A stretch of DNA of 43,499 bases. Origin: Beijerinckiaceae bacterium. GTDB lineage: Bacteria; Pseudomonadota; Alphaproteobacteria; Rhizobiales; Beijerinckiaceae. The first letter of the stretch is position 1. The number at the start of each line of letters is the position of its first letter. The notes beneath the pieces were generated by a model. It was not told the origin of the DNA and searched no databases. It worked only from the letters and a program-made list of their open reading frames with translations. Positions 18,774 to 26,853 of the stretch are shown piece after piece. Position numbers and translations under genes: made by a program. Where the stretch lies: the NCBI GenBank assembly GCA_947370975.1, contig CANBNG010000028.1, positions 1 through 43,499 of the forward strand. Direction: 5' to 3'.

Positions 18774-19352
18774 ATGGCAAAGCAGCAGGCGAGTTCGGGC
18801 GGGAACAAGCAAAAACGCCCGTTCATCAACGGCGTAGTGCTTTTTTCGAGCCTGCTCGCCATGGCCATGATGGGGCTTGCCGGCGCCCTCGCACCGGGGG
18901 CTGCGCTCGCGCAAACGGGGTCGACGACAGGCCTGCCCATCCCCCGTTACGTCAGTCTAAAGTCTGACCGCGTCAATTTGCGCGAAGGCCCTTCCAAGGA
19001 CCATCGCACGACGTGGATCTTCCAACGCGCGGGCCTGCCGGTCGAGATCATGGCCGAATTCGATAATTGGCGGCGCATTCGCGATTCGGAGGGCTCCGAA
19101 GGCTGGGTGCTGCAATCGCTGCTCTCGGGTCGCCGCACGGCGCTTGTCGCCCCCTGGAAACGGGGCGAGACATTTCCCCTCTACGCCAAGCCCATGGAGA
19201 GCGTGGAAAAGGTCGCGAAATTGCAGGCGGGGGTTCAGGGCAGCGTGCGCAAATGCGATGCCCTCTGGTGCCGCTTCAGTGGCGAGGGTTTTGACGGCTA
19301 CATCCAGAAAGTGCTGCTCTGGGGCGTCTATCCGCAAGATCAGTTCGAATAG
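18774..19352 (+). CDS. Exported protein with bacterial SH3-like domains
   Basis: A protein of 192 residues with a basic N-terminal tail, one hydrophobic export segment (VVLFSSLLAMAMMGLAGALA) and a probable signal cleavage after ALAQ near residue 47. The mature part begins PRYVSLKSDRVNLREGPSKDHRTTWIF, the hallmark of bacterial SH3 domains, and includes WRRIRDSEGSEGWVLQSLL. A second SH3-like repeat ends in CDALWCRFSGEGFDGYIQK. Such domains bind peptidoglycan or peptides in the periplasm. AGGAG ten bases before ATG 18774 sets the start; the open frame reaches 18657 without a good ribosome site. Function beyond envelope binding is unknown. Confidence 0.8.
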   Translation: MAKQQASSGGNKQKRPFINGVVLFSSLLAMAMMGLAGALAPGAALAQTGSTTGLPIPRYVSLKSDRVNLREGPSKDHRTTWIFQRAGLPVEIMAEFDNWRRIRDSEGSEGWVLQSLLSGRRTALVAPWKRGETFPLYAKPMESVEKVAKLQAGVQGSVRKCDALWCRFSGEGFDGYIQKVLLWGVYPQDQFE

Positions 19353-19366
19353 GCAAACGGTGCAGC

Positions 19367-19864
19367 TCAGGCCTTGCGGCGCAGGCGGACAACGACATCC
19401 ACGCTGGTGATTTCCATGCCGGCCAGCGCCTCGGGAATGCGCAGGATCTCGACCAGATTGTCGGGAATATCGACCAGCTGATTCGTATCCTCGATCAGGA
19501 AATGATGGTGCCTGGACGTGTTGGTGTCGAAATAGGTCTTGGACCCATCGACCGCGATTTCGCGCAACAGGCCAGCCTGCGTGAATTGGTGCAGCGTATT
19601 GTAGACGGTGGCGAGCGAAATCGTGACGCGTGAACCCGTCGCCTCCTCATAGAGCCGCTCTGCCGTCACGTGGCGATCGCCCTTGGCAAACAACAGCCAG
19701 CCCAGCGCCACGCGTTGGCGGGTGGGGCGCAGGCCCGACAGGCGCAGCTTGTTGCGCAGCTCATGAACCGGGCAGCCAGACATGGCGTCGCTCGCAGCCT
19801 TGGCGCGCTGGGCGGTCGGCAGGGTCGTTCCGGACAATTTGGGAGCTGCGGTCAAACGGGGCAT
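19367..19864 (-). CDS. irr: Iron response regulator Irr (Fur family)
   Basis: A 165-residue Fur-family transcription factor of the Irr type, which in Rhizobiales senses iron through haem and controls haem synthesis and iron uptake. The winged helix covers about 42-105 (GLRPTRQRVALGWLLFAKGDRHVTAE, given by positions 45-70, then SLATVYNTLHQF). The haem-linked features are both present: the Cys-Pro motif GCPVH at 30-34 and the triple His at 119-121 (RHHHFL). The protein starts at ATG 19864; an internal Met at codon 28 would still keep GCP. It diverges from fabA, and a sigma-70-like promoter lies 71 bases upstream of the ATG. Confidence 0.88.
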   Translation of the reverse strand: MPRLTAAPKLSGTTLPTAQRAKAASDAMSGCPVHELRNKLRLSGLRPTRQRVALGWLLFAKGDRHVTAERLYEEATGSRVTISLATVYNTLHQFTQAGLLREIAVDGSKTYFDTNTSRHHHFLIEDTNQLVDIPDNLVEILRIPEALAGMEITSVDVVVRLRRKA

Positions 19865-19934
19865 GAGCTTCTTCTGGTCGCCGAACGGGGGCCAGCCTTC
19901 TGAAAGGCCGGCTGAAAACGGTCGTTAGTCCGAC

Positions 19935-19963
19935 AATATAGGAAACCGGAGCACAGACGGCAA
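19935..19963 (-). promoter_or_regulatory. Sigma-70-like promoter for irr
   Basis: On the minus strand TTGCCG (19963-19958) and TATATT (19940-19935) are separated by 17 bases, giving a transcript start near 19928 and a leader of about 65 bases to irr. No clear iron-control-element palindrome overlaps it. Confidence 0.5.
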
Positions 19964-20085
19964 CTTTTCCGTTGCGATCGCTTGTTGCACGAGGTTGGAC
20001 GCCCTCCCTTCCGGCGCGCCCGGGCCTGTGCTAGAAGGCCGCGTTCGGGGCATCGGCCCCCATATGAGATGACGGAAGGTACGAA

Positions 20086-20598
20086 ATGGGCGATCGGCGC
20101 TCGAGCTTCGAATATGAAGACCTGCTGGCCTGCGGACGCGGCGAATTGTTCGGTCCCGGCAATGCCCAGCTGCCGCTTCCGCCCATGCTGATGTTTGACC
20201 GCATCGCCGAGATTGCGGAGACCGGCGGGGCCAATGGCAAGGGCGTGATCCGCGCGGAACTCGCTGTGCATCCCGACCTCTGGTTCTTCAGCTGCCATTT
20301 CCAGGGCGATCCCGTCATGCCTGGCTGCCTTGGCCTTGACGCGCTCTGGCAGCTCGTCGGCTTCTACCTCGGCTGGCTGGGTTCGCCCGGTCGCGGCCGT
20401 GCGCTGGGCGTGGGCGAAGTGAAGTTCATCGACCAGGTGCTGCCCAGCGTTTCCAAGGTCGTCTACGGCATCGACATCAAGCGCGTCTTCCGCGGCAAGC
20501 TCGTCCTCGGCATTGCCGATGGTTGGGTCGAAGCCGATGGCAAGCGCATCTATGAAGCCAAGGATCTGCGCGTCGGCCTGTTCCAGCCCGAGGCGTAA
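20086..20598 (+). CDS. fabA: 3-hydroxydecanoyl-ACP dehydratase/isomerase
   Basis: FabA, 170 residues, dehydrates 3-hydroxydecanoyl-ACP and isomerises the trans-2 to the cis-3 product, the branch point of unsaturated fatty acid synthesis. The catalytic His71 lies in FFSCHFQGDPVMPGCLGLDA and the partner Asp85 follows in the same helix, at the positions expected for the family. It starts at ATG 20086 behind GGAAGG and heads the run fabA-fabB-fabI, divergent from irr. Confidence 0.96.
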   Translation: MGDRRSSFEYEDLLACGRGELFGPGNAQLPLPPMLMFDRIAEIAETGGANGKGVIRAELAVHPDLWFFSCHFQGDPVMPGCLGLDALWQLVGFYLGWLGSPGRGRALGVGEVKFIDQVLPSVSKVVYGIDIKRVFRGKLVLGIADGWVEADGKRIYEAKDLRVGLFQPEA

Positions 20599-20675
20599 CC
20601 GCTTTCTGCCGCAACACCCCTGCGGCTCCGGATCTGAACAATGCACGCGGCCACTGGCCTGAGCAGGAGAATGCA

Positions 20676-21899
20676 ATGAGACGCGTCGTCGTCACTGGCA
20701 TGGGCATCGTTTCCGCAATCGGCAACAATGCGCAAGAAGTCCTCATCTCGCTGCGGGAGGCCAAGTCGGGCATCGTCCGCGCGCAATCCTATGTGGAACT
20801 CGGGTTCCGCTGTCAGGTCCATGGCGCGCCGACGCTGAACGCAGAAGAAATCGTAGACCGCCGCGCCATGCGCTTCCATGGCGGCGGCACCGCCTGGAAC
20901 CATGTCGCCATGGATCAGGCGATTGCAGATTCCGGCCTTGAGGCCGGCGACATTTCAAACGAGCGTACCGGCATCATCATGGGCTCTGGCGGTCCGTCCG
21001 CGCGCACCCTCGTTGACGCTGCCGACACGACCCGCACCAAGGGCCCCAAGCGCGTTGGCCCCTTCGCCGTGCCCAAGGCCATGTCCTCGACCGCATCGGC
21101 GACACTCGCAACCTGGTTCAAGATCAAGGGCGTGAATTATTCGATCTCCTCGGCCTGCGCGACCTCGAGCCATTGCATCGGCAATGCGGCGGAGATGATC
21201 GCCTGGGGCAAGCAGGACGTGATGTTTGCCGGCGGCTGTGAAGAGCTGGACTGGACGCTCTCGGTTCTCTTCGACGCCATGGGCGCGATGTCATCGAGCT
21301 ATAATGACACGCCCGCCACGGCCTCTCGCGCCTATGACAAGAGCCGCGACGGCTTCGTCATAGCCGGTGGCGCCGGTGTGCTGGTGCTTGAAGAATACGA
21401 GCATGCGAAAGCACGCGGCGCGAAAATCTATGCCGAACTCGTCGGCTATGGCGCGACTTCGGACGGTTACGACATGGTCGCCCCCTCGGGCGAAGGCGCC
21501 GCGCGCTGCATGCGCCAGGCGCTCGCCAATGTGCGCACGCCCATCGACTACATCAATCCGCATGCGACCTCGACGCCCGTTGGCGACGCCAAGGAAATCG
21601 AAGCGATCCGCGCCGTCTTCGGCGCGGGCGAGAAATGCCCGCCGCTGTCGGCGACCAAATCCCTGTCGGGCCATTCGCTCGGCGCGGCCGGCGTGCAGGA
21701 AGCTATCTATTCGCTCCTGATGATGGAAAACCAGTTCATCGCGCAAAGCGCGAACATCACCGAACTGGATCCTGAATTCGCGGACATGAACATCATCCGC
21801 ACGCGGATCGACAATCGCCCGCTCGGCACAGTGCTTTCCAATTCCTTCGGCTTTGGCGGAACCAACGCCAGCCTCGTTTTCAAACATATAGACGCTTGA
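20676..21899 (+). CDS. fabB: 3-oxoacyl-ACP synthase I
   Basis: FabB, 407 residues, is the condensing enzyme that elongates the cis-3-decenoyl-ACP made by FabA. The thiolase-fold active site is complete: Cys161 in SSACATSSHC, His296 in NPHATSTP, Lys328 and His333 in TKSLSGHSLGAAG. The glycine-rich FGFGGTNAS near the C-terminus is also present. AGGAGA precedes ATG 20676. The gap to fabA is 77 bases and fabI follows within 12 bases. Confidence 0.96.
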   Translation: MRRVVVTGMGIVSAIGNNAQEVLISLREAKSGIVRAQSYVELGFRCQVHGAPTLNAEEIVDRRAMRFHGGGTAWNHVAMDQAIADSGLEAGDISNERTGIIMGSGGPSARTLVDAADTTRTKGPKRVGPFAVPKAMSSTASATLATWFKIKGVNYSISSACATSSHCIGNAAEMIAWGKQDVMFAGGCEELDWTLSVLFDAMGAMSSSYNDTPATASRAYDKSRDGFVIAGGAGVLVLEEYEHAKARGAKIYAELVGYGATSDGYDMVAPSGEGAARCMRQALANVRTPIDYINPHATSTPVGDAKEIEAIRAVFGAGEKCPPLSATKSLSGHSLGAAGVQEAIYSLLMMENQFIAQSANITELDPEFADMNIIRTRIDNRPLGTVLSNSFGFGGTNASLVFKHIDA

Positions 21900-21911
21900 G
21901 GAATTGACCGT

Positions 21912-22727
21912 ATGAGCAATCCCGCAAGCGGACTGATGCAAGGCAAGCGCGGCCTCATCATGGGCGTCGCCAACGATCATTCGATTGCTTGGGGCATTGC
22001 CAAGGCGCTTGCCGACCAAGGTGCGGAACTCGCCTTCACCTATCAGGGCGAGTCACTGGGCAAGCGCGTCAAGCCACTGGCCGAAGGCGTGGGATCGTCC
22101 CTCGTCCTGCCCTGCGATGTCGAAGACATCGACAGTGTGGACGCGCTTTTCGCCACGCTGAAGGAGCAATGGGGCTCGCTCGATTTCGTCGTCCATTGTA
22201 TTGCCTTTGCCGACAAGAATGAACTCAAGGGCCGCTACGCAGATACGTCGCGCGAGAATTTCAATCGCGCCATGGTGATCTCGGCTTTCTCCTTCACGGA
22301 GATTTCCAAGCGCGCCGCAGAGCTGATGCCCGATGGTGGCGCATTGCTGACACTGACCTTTGGCGGCGCCACGCGCGTCATGCCAAATTACAATGTCATG
22401 GGTGTGGCCAAGGCCGCGCTTGAAGCCAGCGTGCGTTATCTGGCTGCCGACTTCGGGCCGCAGGGCATTCGCGTCAATGCGATCTCGGCCGGGCCCATCC
22501 GCACCTTGGCTGGCGCCGGAATTTCGGATGCGCGTACCATGTTCAACTTCCAGCGCGCGCATTCGCCCTTGCGCCGCAGCGTGACGATTGAAGATGTCGG
22601 CGGCGCAGCGCTTTATCTGCTGTCGCCGCTCTCCTCTGGCACCACCGGCGAAATCCATTTCGTCGATGCCGGTTATAATATCATTTCGATGCCGCGCCCC
22701 GAAGATCTGCGCGACGAAGGCAACTGA
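21912..22727 (+). CDS. fabI: Enoyl-ACP reductase (NADH), FabI type
   Basis: FabI, 271 residues, reduces trans-2-enoyl-ACP in the last step of each fatty acid elongation cycle. The atypical SDR cofactor motif GVANDHSIAWGIA (18-30) and the catalytic pair Tyr160 and Lys167 (PNYNVMGVAKAAL) define it. AISAGPIRTLAGAGI is the substrate-loop region. The GAGGAA ribosome site overlaps the fabB stop, implying coupling. A bidirectional terminator follows. Confidence 0.95.
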   Translation: MSNPASGLMQGKRGLIMGVANDHSIAWGIAKALADQGAELAFTYQGESLGKRVKPLAEGVGSSLVLPCDVEDIDSVDALFATLKEQWGSLDFVVHCIAFADKNELKGRYADTSRENFNRAMVISAFSFTEISKRAAELMPDGGALLTLTFGGATRVMPNYNVMGVAKAALEASVRYLAADFGPQGIRVNAISAGPIRTLAGAGISDARTMFNFQRAHSPLRRSVTIEDVGGAALYLLSPLSSGTTGEIHFVDAGYNIISMPRPEDLRDEGN

Positions 22728-22749
22728 TCGAACGACCACGCGAGACAAA

Positions 22750-22789
22750 AAAAGCCCGCTGCGCATATCCGTCAGCGGGCTTTTCTTTT
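22750..22789. terminator. Bidirectional terminator between fabI and the omp gene
   Basis: AGCCCGCTG (22753-22761) pairs with CAGCGGGCT (22773-22781). A runs of seven lie on the left and TTTTCTTTT on the right, so the hairpin can end both fabI and the convergent outer-membrane protein gene. Confidence 0.85.
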
Positions 22790-22804
22790 GTGCGATCGAT
22801 GGCT

Positions 22805-24088
22805 TTAGTGGAAATGCCAGGCAAGACCCGCGCGCACGAGATCTGCGCTGCGCGATTGTTGCATCGACGCGCCGTTGAGATCGAGGTCGCTGTCTTTCCA
22901 CGTCTTGTGATGCAGATATTCCAGACGCGCCGATACGCGCTCAGCGATCATGTAATCAACGCCACCGCCAACGGTCCAGGCGTTGCTCGACACGCGCCCC
23001 TTGTGCGACAGGCTTGCACGATCGGATTGTTCGCTGCGGCCCCAAGACGCGCCGGCTGCAACAAACGGCAGAAAGCGCCCGAAGGCGTAACCGGCGCGCG
23101 CGCGCAGATCGGATTCGAAATAATTGCGATAGGACTGGCGATCCAATGTTCCAGGCACAATGCCCTCGCCATTCCAGGCGGTGAGGACGCTCGAGCCTTC
23201 CCAACCTGCAACAAGCCGGCCGAAGGTGAAATTGCGTCCCGCATAAAGCCCGCCAAGCGCCCCGTCTGCGCTGAGCTTTTGCGTGCCCGCGGCAGCGCGC
23301 GTCTGCGCGCTGGCATTGCCATAGCCTGCAAGCACGCCAGCATAAGCGCCCGCCCAATCAGCGATTTCCATCGGCGGCGCACGCCAGCCCTGGAGGCTCG
23401 GCGTGTAGATGAGGGCCGCGCGCAGATACTGCACGCCAGACTTCATCTGCACCGGCGCAAGCGCGGGATCGTAGCGATAGGTCGAGGATGGGATGCCCTC
23501 GTAAAGATATTCGGCGCGCAGGATTGTCTCGCCCACAATCGGCAGGGGAACCTTCCAGTCGAGACCCGCGCCAAGCGTCCAGCCGATCTTGTCCTGTACC
23601 GCGCCCTTGGCATCGAGACCCGAGCTGACGCGCACATAGGATTCATTGTACATCAGGCCGCCTGCGACAAAGGGCATGAAAGCGCCAAGGTCGTAACCGA
23701 TCCGGCCGCGCAGATGCGCCGAATACAGCGACTCGGCGGAATGGGCGACGAGCCCGCCAGACACACCGCCATTGTCGGTGCGCAGAAAATTCATGCCGAG
23801 GTCACCCTCAAGCCCATAGACCAGCCCGCCGCTCTGGAAATTATAACCAGCCAGCATCCCGGTCGTGTGGCCGGTCTTCGTCACACCACGGCTGGCAATC
23901 TGGCTCGCCTGATAATGGGCCTGCGTGCCGGCGAAGAAGGAGCCCGCATAGAAGCCCTGCCAATTGGCGACCGGCACCGCGGTAAAAAGCGGCGGTGCGG
24001 TGCGCAGCGGAAGATCGGCCGCGCTCGCCAAAGCTGGCGTGAGGGCAAGCATGAATGCGCCGAACGTCTTGAGGATTGGCAAAGACAT
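22805..24088 (-). CDS. Outer-membrane beta-barrel protein with two Omp25-like halves
   Basis: An exported protein of 427 residues. A signal peptide (cut near residue 23, ALASA) is followed by two homologous halves of about 190 residues, each like the eight-stranded Omp25/RopB (opacity-type) barrels of Rhizobiales. Anchors recur in order: NWQGFYAG (42-49) with DWAGAYAG (244-251), LRGRIGYDLGAFMPFVAGG (126-144) with LRARAGYAFGRFLPFVAAG (328-346), GWTLGAGLDW (169-178) with AWTVGGGVDY (370-379), and LRAEYLYE (190-197) with ARLEYLHH. Each half closes with a strand ending in aromatic residues. AGGAT lies before ATG 24088. Ordinary family members have one such unit, so this is a duplication or fusion. 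Whether it folds as two barrels or one large one is unknown. Confidence 0.82.
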   Translation of the reverse strand: MSLPILKTFGAFMLALTPALASAADLPLRTAPPLFTAVPVANWQGFYAGSFFAGTQAHYQASQIASRGVTKTGHTTGMLAGYNFQSGGLVYGLEGDLGMNFLRTDNGGVSGGLVAHSAESLYSAHLRGRIGYDLGAFMPFVAGGLMYNESYVRVSSGLDAKGAVQDKIGWTLGAGLDWKVPLPIVGETILRAEYLYEGIPSSTYRYDPALAPVQMKSGVQYLRAALIYTPSLQGWRAPPMEIADWAGAYAGVLAGYGNASAQTRAAAGTQKLSADGALGGLYAGRNFTFGRLVAGWEGSSVLTAWNGEGIVPGTLDRQSYRNYFESDLRARAGYAFGRFLPFVAAGASWGRSEQSDRASLSHKGRVSSNAWTVGGGVDYMIAERVSARLEYLHHKTWKDSDLDLNGASMQQSRSADLVRAGLAWHFH

Positions 24089-24226
24089 GGGCGGATCCTG
24101 TGAACCGAATGAGACGACTTCCTTTTACCTGAGCGCAGCGGGCGCGAACAGGCGGGGTCGCACCGATCATGCACATGTGTTGCTCCCATGCCGCAAATGT
24201 AACGCGGCTTTAAGTTGAAGCGGCCA

Positions 24227-26005
24227 ATGTCAGCCTATCGACGTTCGAGGGTATCAACTGTGCAGCTCAAGCCTGGATTTGCAGCCGCCCGAGGGAAAGA
24301 CGTGTGGCTCGCAATGGCAGTCGCGCTCTGCCTGTCTTTCGTACTCGGCCAGGACGTGCTGGGAAATGTCTGGCGCACAGGCGTTTTCATCGATCCCGAT
24401 GATGCCGCGCGCATGGTCCAGATTCGCGACTGGATGGGCGGACAAGGCTGGTATGATCTCCACCTCCACCGCCTCGGCTTCCCGGGCGCAGATCAGATGC
24501 ATTGGTCGCGCGTCGTCGATGCGCCTGTCGCCACACTTGTGCGCCTGTTCGGATTTTTTCTTGAGGCGCCTTTCGCCGAGCGTGCGGCGCGCATCGGCTT
24601 CCCGCTGCTCCTGATGCTGGCTTTGCTTGGGACCGCAGCGGCAGTTGCACGCGAGCTTGTGGGCGAGGCTGGCGTGTTGCCGGCACTTGTCCTGCTCGCG
24701 CTATCGGGGCTTCCCGCAGGCCAGTTTCAGCCAGGGCGCATCGATCATCACGCGCCGCAAATCCTTCTGCTTGTGCTTGCGCTCTTGTGCCTGCTGCGCG
24801 CATTGGATCCTGTGCGGGGCTTTCGCCATGGCTTTCTCTGCGCGGCCTGTCTGTCGCTCTCGCTTGCCATCAGCGTCGAGAATCTTCCCGAGACGCTTGT
24901 CATGGGTGCTGCCTTTCCGCTTCTCTGGGCGCTAGAGGGTAAGATACGCAAGGCCGCGCTCAAGGGCTTTGGACTTGGCGTCATCCTCGTTTTGCCCGTG
25001 GTGCTGGGCGCGACACTTCCCCCCGCAAGCTGGCTGCGCACAAGCTGCGATGCCGCCTCCATCCCCCATTTCACGCTCGCAATGACAGGCGCAGGCCTGT
25101 GTCTGGCCATGGTGCAATGTGAGGCGCATCTGACGCAGGCGCGCGCGCGCTGGGGCGCGCTCATAGCCTGCGGTCTGCTCTTGCCGAGTCTTCTCCTCAC
25201 TCTGTTTCCGGCCTGCGCGGGCGACCCCTATACGGGTCTCGATCCGGTCGTGCGCGCCCTCTGGCTGAACCACGTCCTTGAAGCGCGCAGCCTTTTCGAA
25301 GCAATGCACGAACAGCCAAACCCGACGCTGATCTATCTGGTGCCTGCCCTGATCGGCCTTGCAGGGATGGCGATTGTCGCATGGAAGATGCGCGATGAAC
25401 GCCGCCTGAAATGGCTGCTTCTGATCTGCGTCACGCTCTGTGCGCTCGCAACCACGATTTGGAAAGTCGCCACGATCTCTGCATTCGCAGCCTTGGGATG
25501 CTTTGGCGCGATGGGGCTGATCGCACTGTTACCCGAAGCCTTGCAAAGCTGCAGGCTTGTGCCCGCCGTGGTTTTTTCCGGCCTTGGCGCGCTGTTCGTA
25601 TTGCCCGCGCAGACAATAAATCTATCGGCCCATGCGGCAGAGGGATGCCTCGCGCCGGAGTCATTCATTGATTTTGCCGCTCTGCCACAAGGACTTGTTG
25701 TCGCGCCGATCGATTCAGGCGCACATGTGCTCGCGTTCACGCGGAACAGCGTGCTGGCAGCGCCCTATCATCGCAACAATGCGGGCAATCGCCTGTCACT
25801 CGATGTCTTTCGTCTACCAGCTGACGAAGCGATGGAGCATCTGCGCGGGAGCGGCGCGGATTATCTTGCCATCTGCGGATCGGCGAAAACCTCGCCCCTT
25901 GGTGCGGCTTTGACAGAAGGCCGCGTCTTTGACGGGCTTACAAAGCTCGATGCTGGCGGGCCTTACTCACTCTGGCGCATCAACATTGCCAAAGCGTCAC
26001 GTTGA
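24227..26005 (+). CDS. Polytopic GT-C/STT3-like membrane glycosyltransferase
   Basis: A 592-residue inner-membrane protein with roughly ten to twelve hydrophobic segments and a C-terminal soluble part of about 110 residues. After the first membrane segment the loop holds FIDPDDAARMVQIRDWMGGQGWYD (positions 54-77), the acidic D-D..R pattern of GT-C enzymes, then MHWSRVVDAP. GRIDHHAPQ at 170-178 matches the DHH loop of STT3/AglB-like oligosaccharyltransferases. The WWDYG motif of true STT3 was not found. The likely role is transfer of a lipid-linked sugar on the periplasmic side, to a glycan, lipid or protein. ATG 24227 is chosen over TTG 24215. It diverges from the barrel gene. No glycan cluster surrounds it, so the acceptor is open. 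Confidence 0.6.
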   Translation: MSAYRRSRVSTVQLKPGFAAARGKDVWLAMAVALCLSFVLGQDVLGNVWRTGVFIDPDDAARMVQIRDWMGGQGWYDLHLHRLGFPGADQMHWSRVVDAPVATLVRLFGFFLEAPFAERAARIGFPLLLMLALLGTAAAVARELVGEAGVLPALVLLALSGLPAGQFQPGRIDHHAPQILLLVLALLCLLRALDPVRGFRHGFLCAACLSLSLAISVENLPETLVMGAAFPLLWALEGKIRKAALKGFGLGVILVLPVVLGATLPPASWLRTSCDAASIPHFTLAMTGAGLCLAMVQCEAHLTQARARWGALIACGLLLPSLLLTLFPACAGDPYTGLDPVVRALWLNHVLEARSLFEAMHEQPNPTLIYLVPALIGLAGMAIVAWKMRDERRLKWLLLICVTLCALATTIWKVATISAFAALGCFGAMGLIALLPEALQSCRLVPAVVFSGLGALFVLPAQTINLSAHAAEGCLAPESFIDFAALPQGLVVAPIDSGAHVLAFTRNSVLAAPYHRNNAGNRLSLDVFRLPADEAMEHLRGSGADYLAICGSAKTSPLGAALTEGRVFDGLTKLDAGGPYSLWRINIAKASR

Positions 26006-26092
26006 TGTACGAAGATGACCAAACCTTAATTTGAACTAAGCTGCCCTGCGCATCATTCTGTCTCCAGTGGACACGCCACGGGGAGAATGCTC

Positions 26093-26740
26093 ATGACCAG
26101 ACGCGCAAATATCATCCTGACGCTTTCCGCGGCTGCGGGAGCAGGTTTCCTCGCCGCATCCGCCTTTGCACAACAGCCTGCCGCCGCGCCGCCCGCTGCA
26201 TCGACGCAAACTGCGCCAACGACAGCCGCGCCCACGACAGATCGCGGACCGGGCATGATGCGGGGCCGGGGCGCAGGCAGAGCGTCACCCGAAGATCGCG
26301 CGGCCTATTTCGACGCGCATCTTGCGTCCGTTCACGCAGGTCTCAAGCTCACGCCCGATCAGGAACGCCTCTGGCCGCCGGTCGAAGCTGCCGTGCGCGA
26401 CATGGCAAAGTCGGCGACGGAACGCCGCGCGCAGCGGCTGAGCCAGCCTGCCCCGACCGATCCGGTCGAACGCATGGCGCGGCTGGGCGATCTTGCGTCC
26501 AAGCGCGGCGCCGCCATCACGCGGCTCGCAGACGCCGCCAAGCCGCTCTATGCCTCGCTGAGCGAGGATCAGAAGCGTCGCCTGCGTGTGCTGATGCGCA
26601 CGGGTGCCGGCATGATGATGGCCGATGAGGACCGGCGCGCCGGTGGCCGCCACCATGAGGGCATGACGGGCGGACGCCAGGGCCGCCACGACGGGCGTGG
26701 TCGCGATGATAATCGCCGCGGCTGGAACGATTGGCGCTGA
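26093..26740 (+). CDS. Spy/LTXXQ-motif periplasmic protein
   Basis: An exported protein of 215 residues. The signal peptide ends about residue 26 (ASAFAQQ). A Pro/Ala/Thr-rich linker leads to an all-helical Spy/CpxP-like domain with LASVHAGLKLTPDQERLWPPVEAAV, whose LTPDQ is the LTXXQ motif. A second, related LSEDQKRRLRVLM follows about 90 residues later. The last about 35 residues are a Gly/Arg/His/Asp-rich tail. Spy-type proteins are ATP-independent periplasmic chaperones linked to envelope stress or metals; that function is inferred. GGGGAGA six bases before ATG 26093 favours it over the ATG at 26087. Confidence 0.75.
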   Translation: MTRRANIILTLSAAAGAGFLAASAFAQQPAAAPPAASTQTAPTTAAPTTDRGPGMMRGRGAGRASPEDRAAYFDAHLASVHAGLKLTPDQERLWPPVEAAVRDMAKSATERRAQRLSQPAPTDPVERMARLGDLASKRGAAITRLADAAKPLYASLSEDQKRRLRVLMRTGAGMMMADEDRRAGGRHHEGMTGGRQGRHDGRGRDDNRRGWNDWR

Positions 26741-26781
26741 TCGCGCATTAGACAGACAGACGGATAGAAAGACCCTCAACT

Positions 26782-26819
26782 GAAAAGGGCGGCTCCCCTG
26801 AAGGAGCCGCCCTCTTTTT
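26782..26819. terminator. Bidirectional terminator between the spy-like gene and pnp
   Basis: AGGGCGGCTCC (26786-26796) pairs perfectly with GGAGCCGCCCT (26803-26813). A residues lie on the left and CTTTTT on the right, serving the convergent spy-like gene and pnp. Confidence 0.85.
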
Positions 26820-26853
26820 ATGTCGAAAGACGGAGCTGAAAGCCCGAAAGCGA

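Noticed and set aside
22790..24103. Plus-strand open frame of 437 codons
   Set aside because: It is the reverse of the outer-membrane protein gene and has Arg/His/Ala-biased, domain-free sequence.
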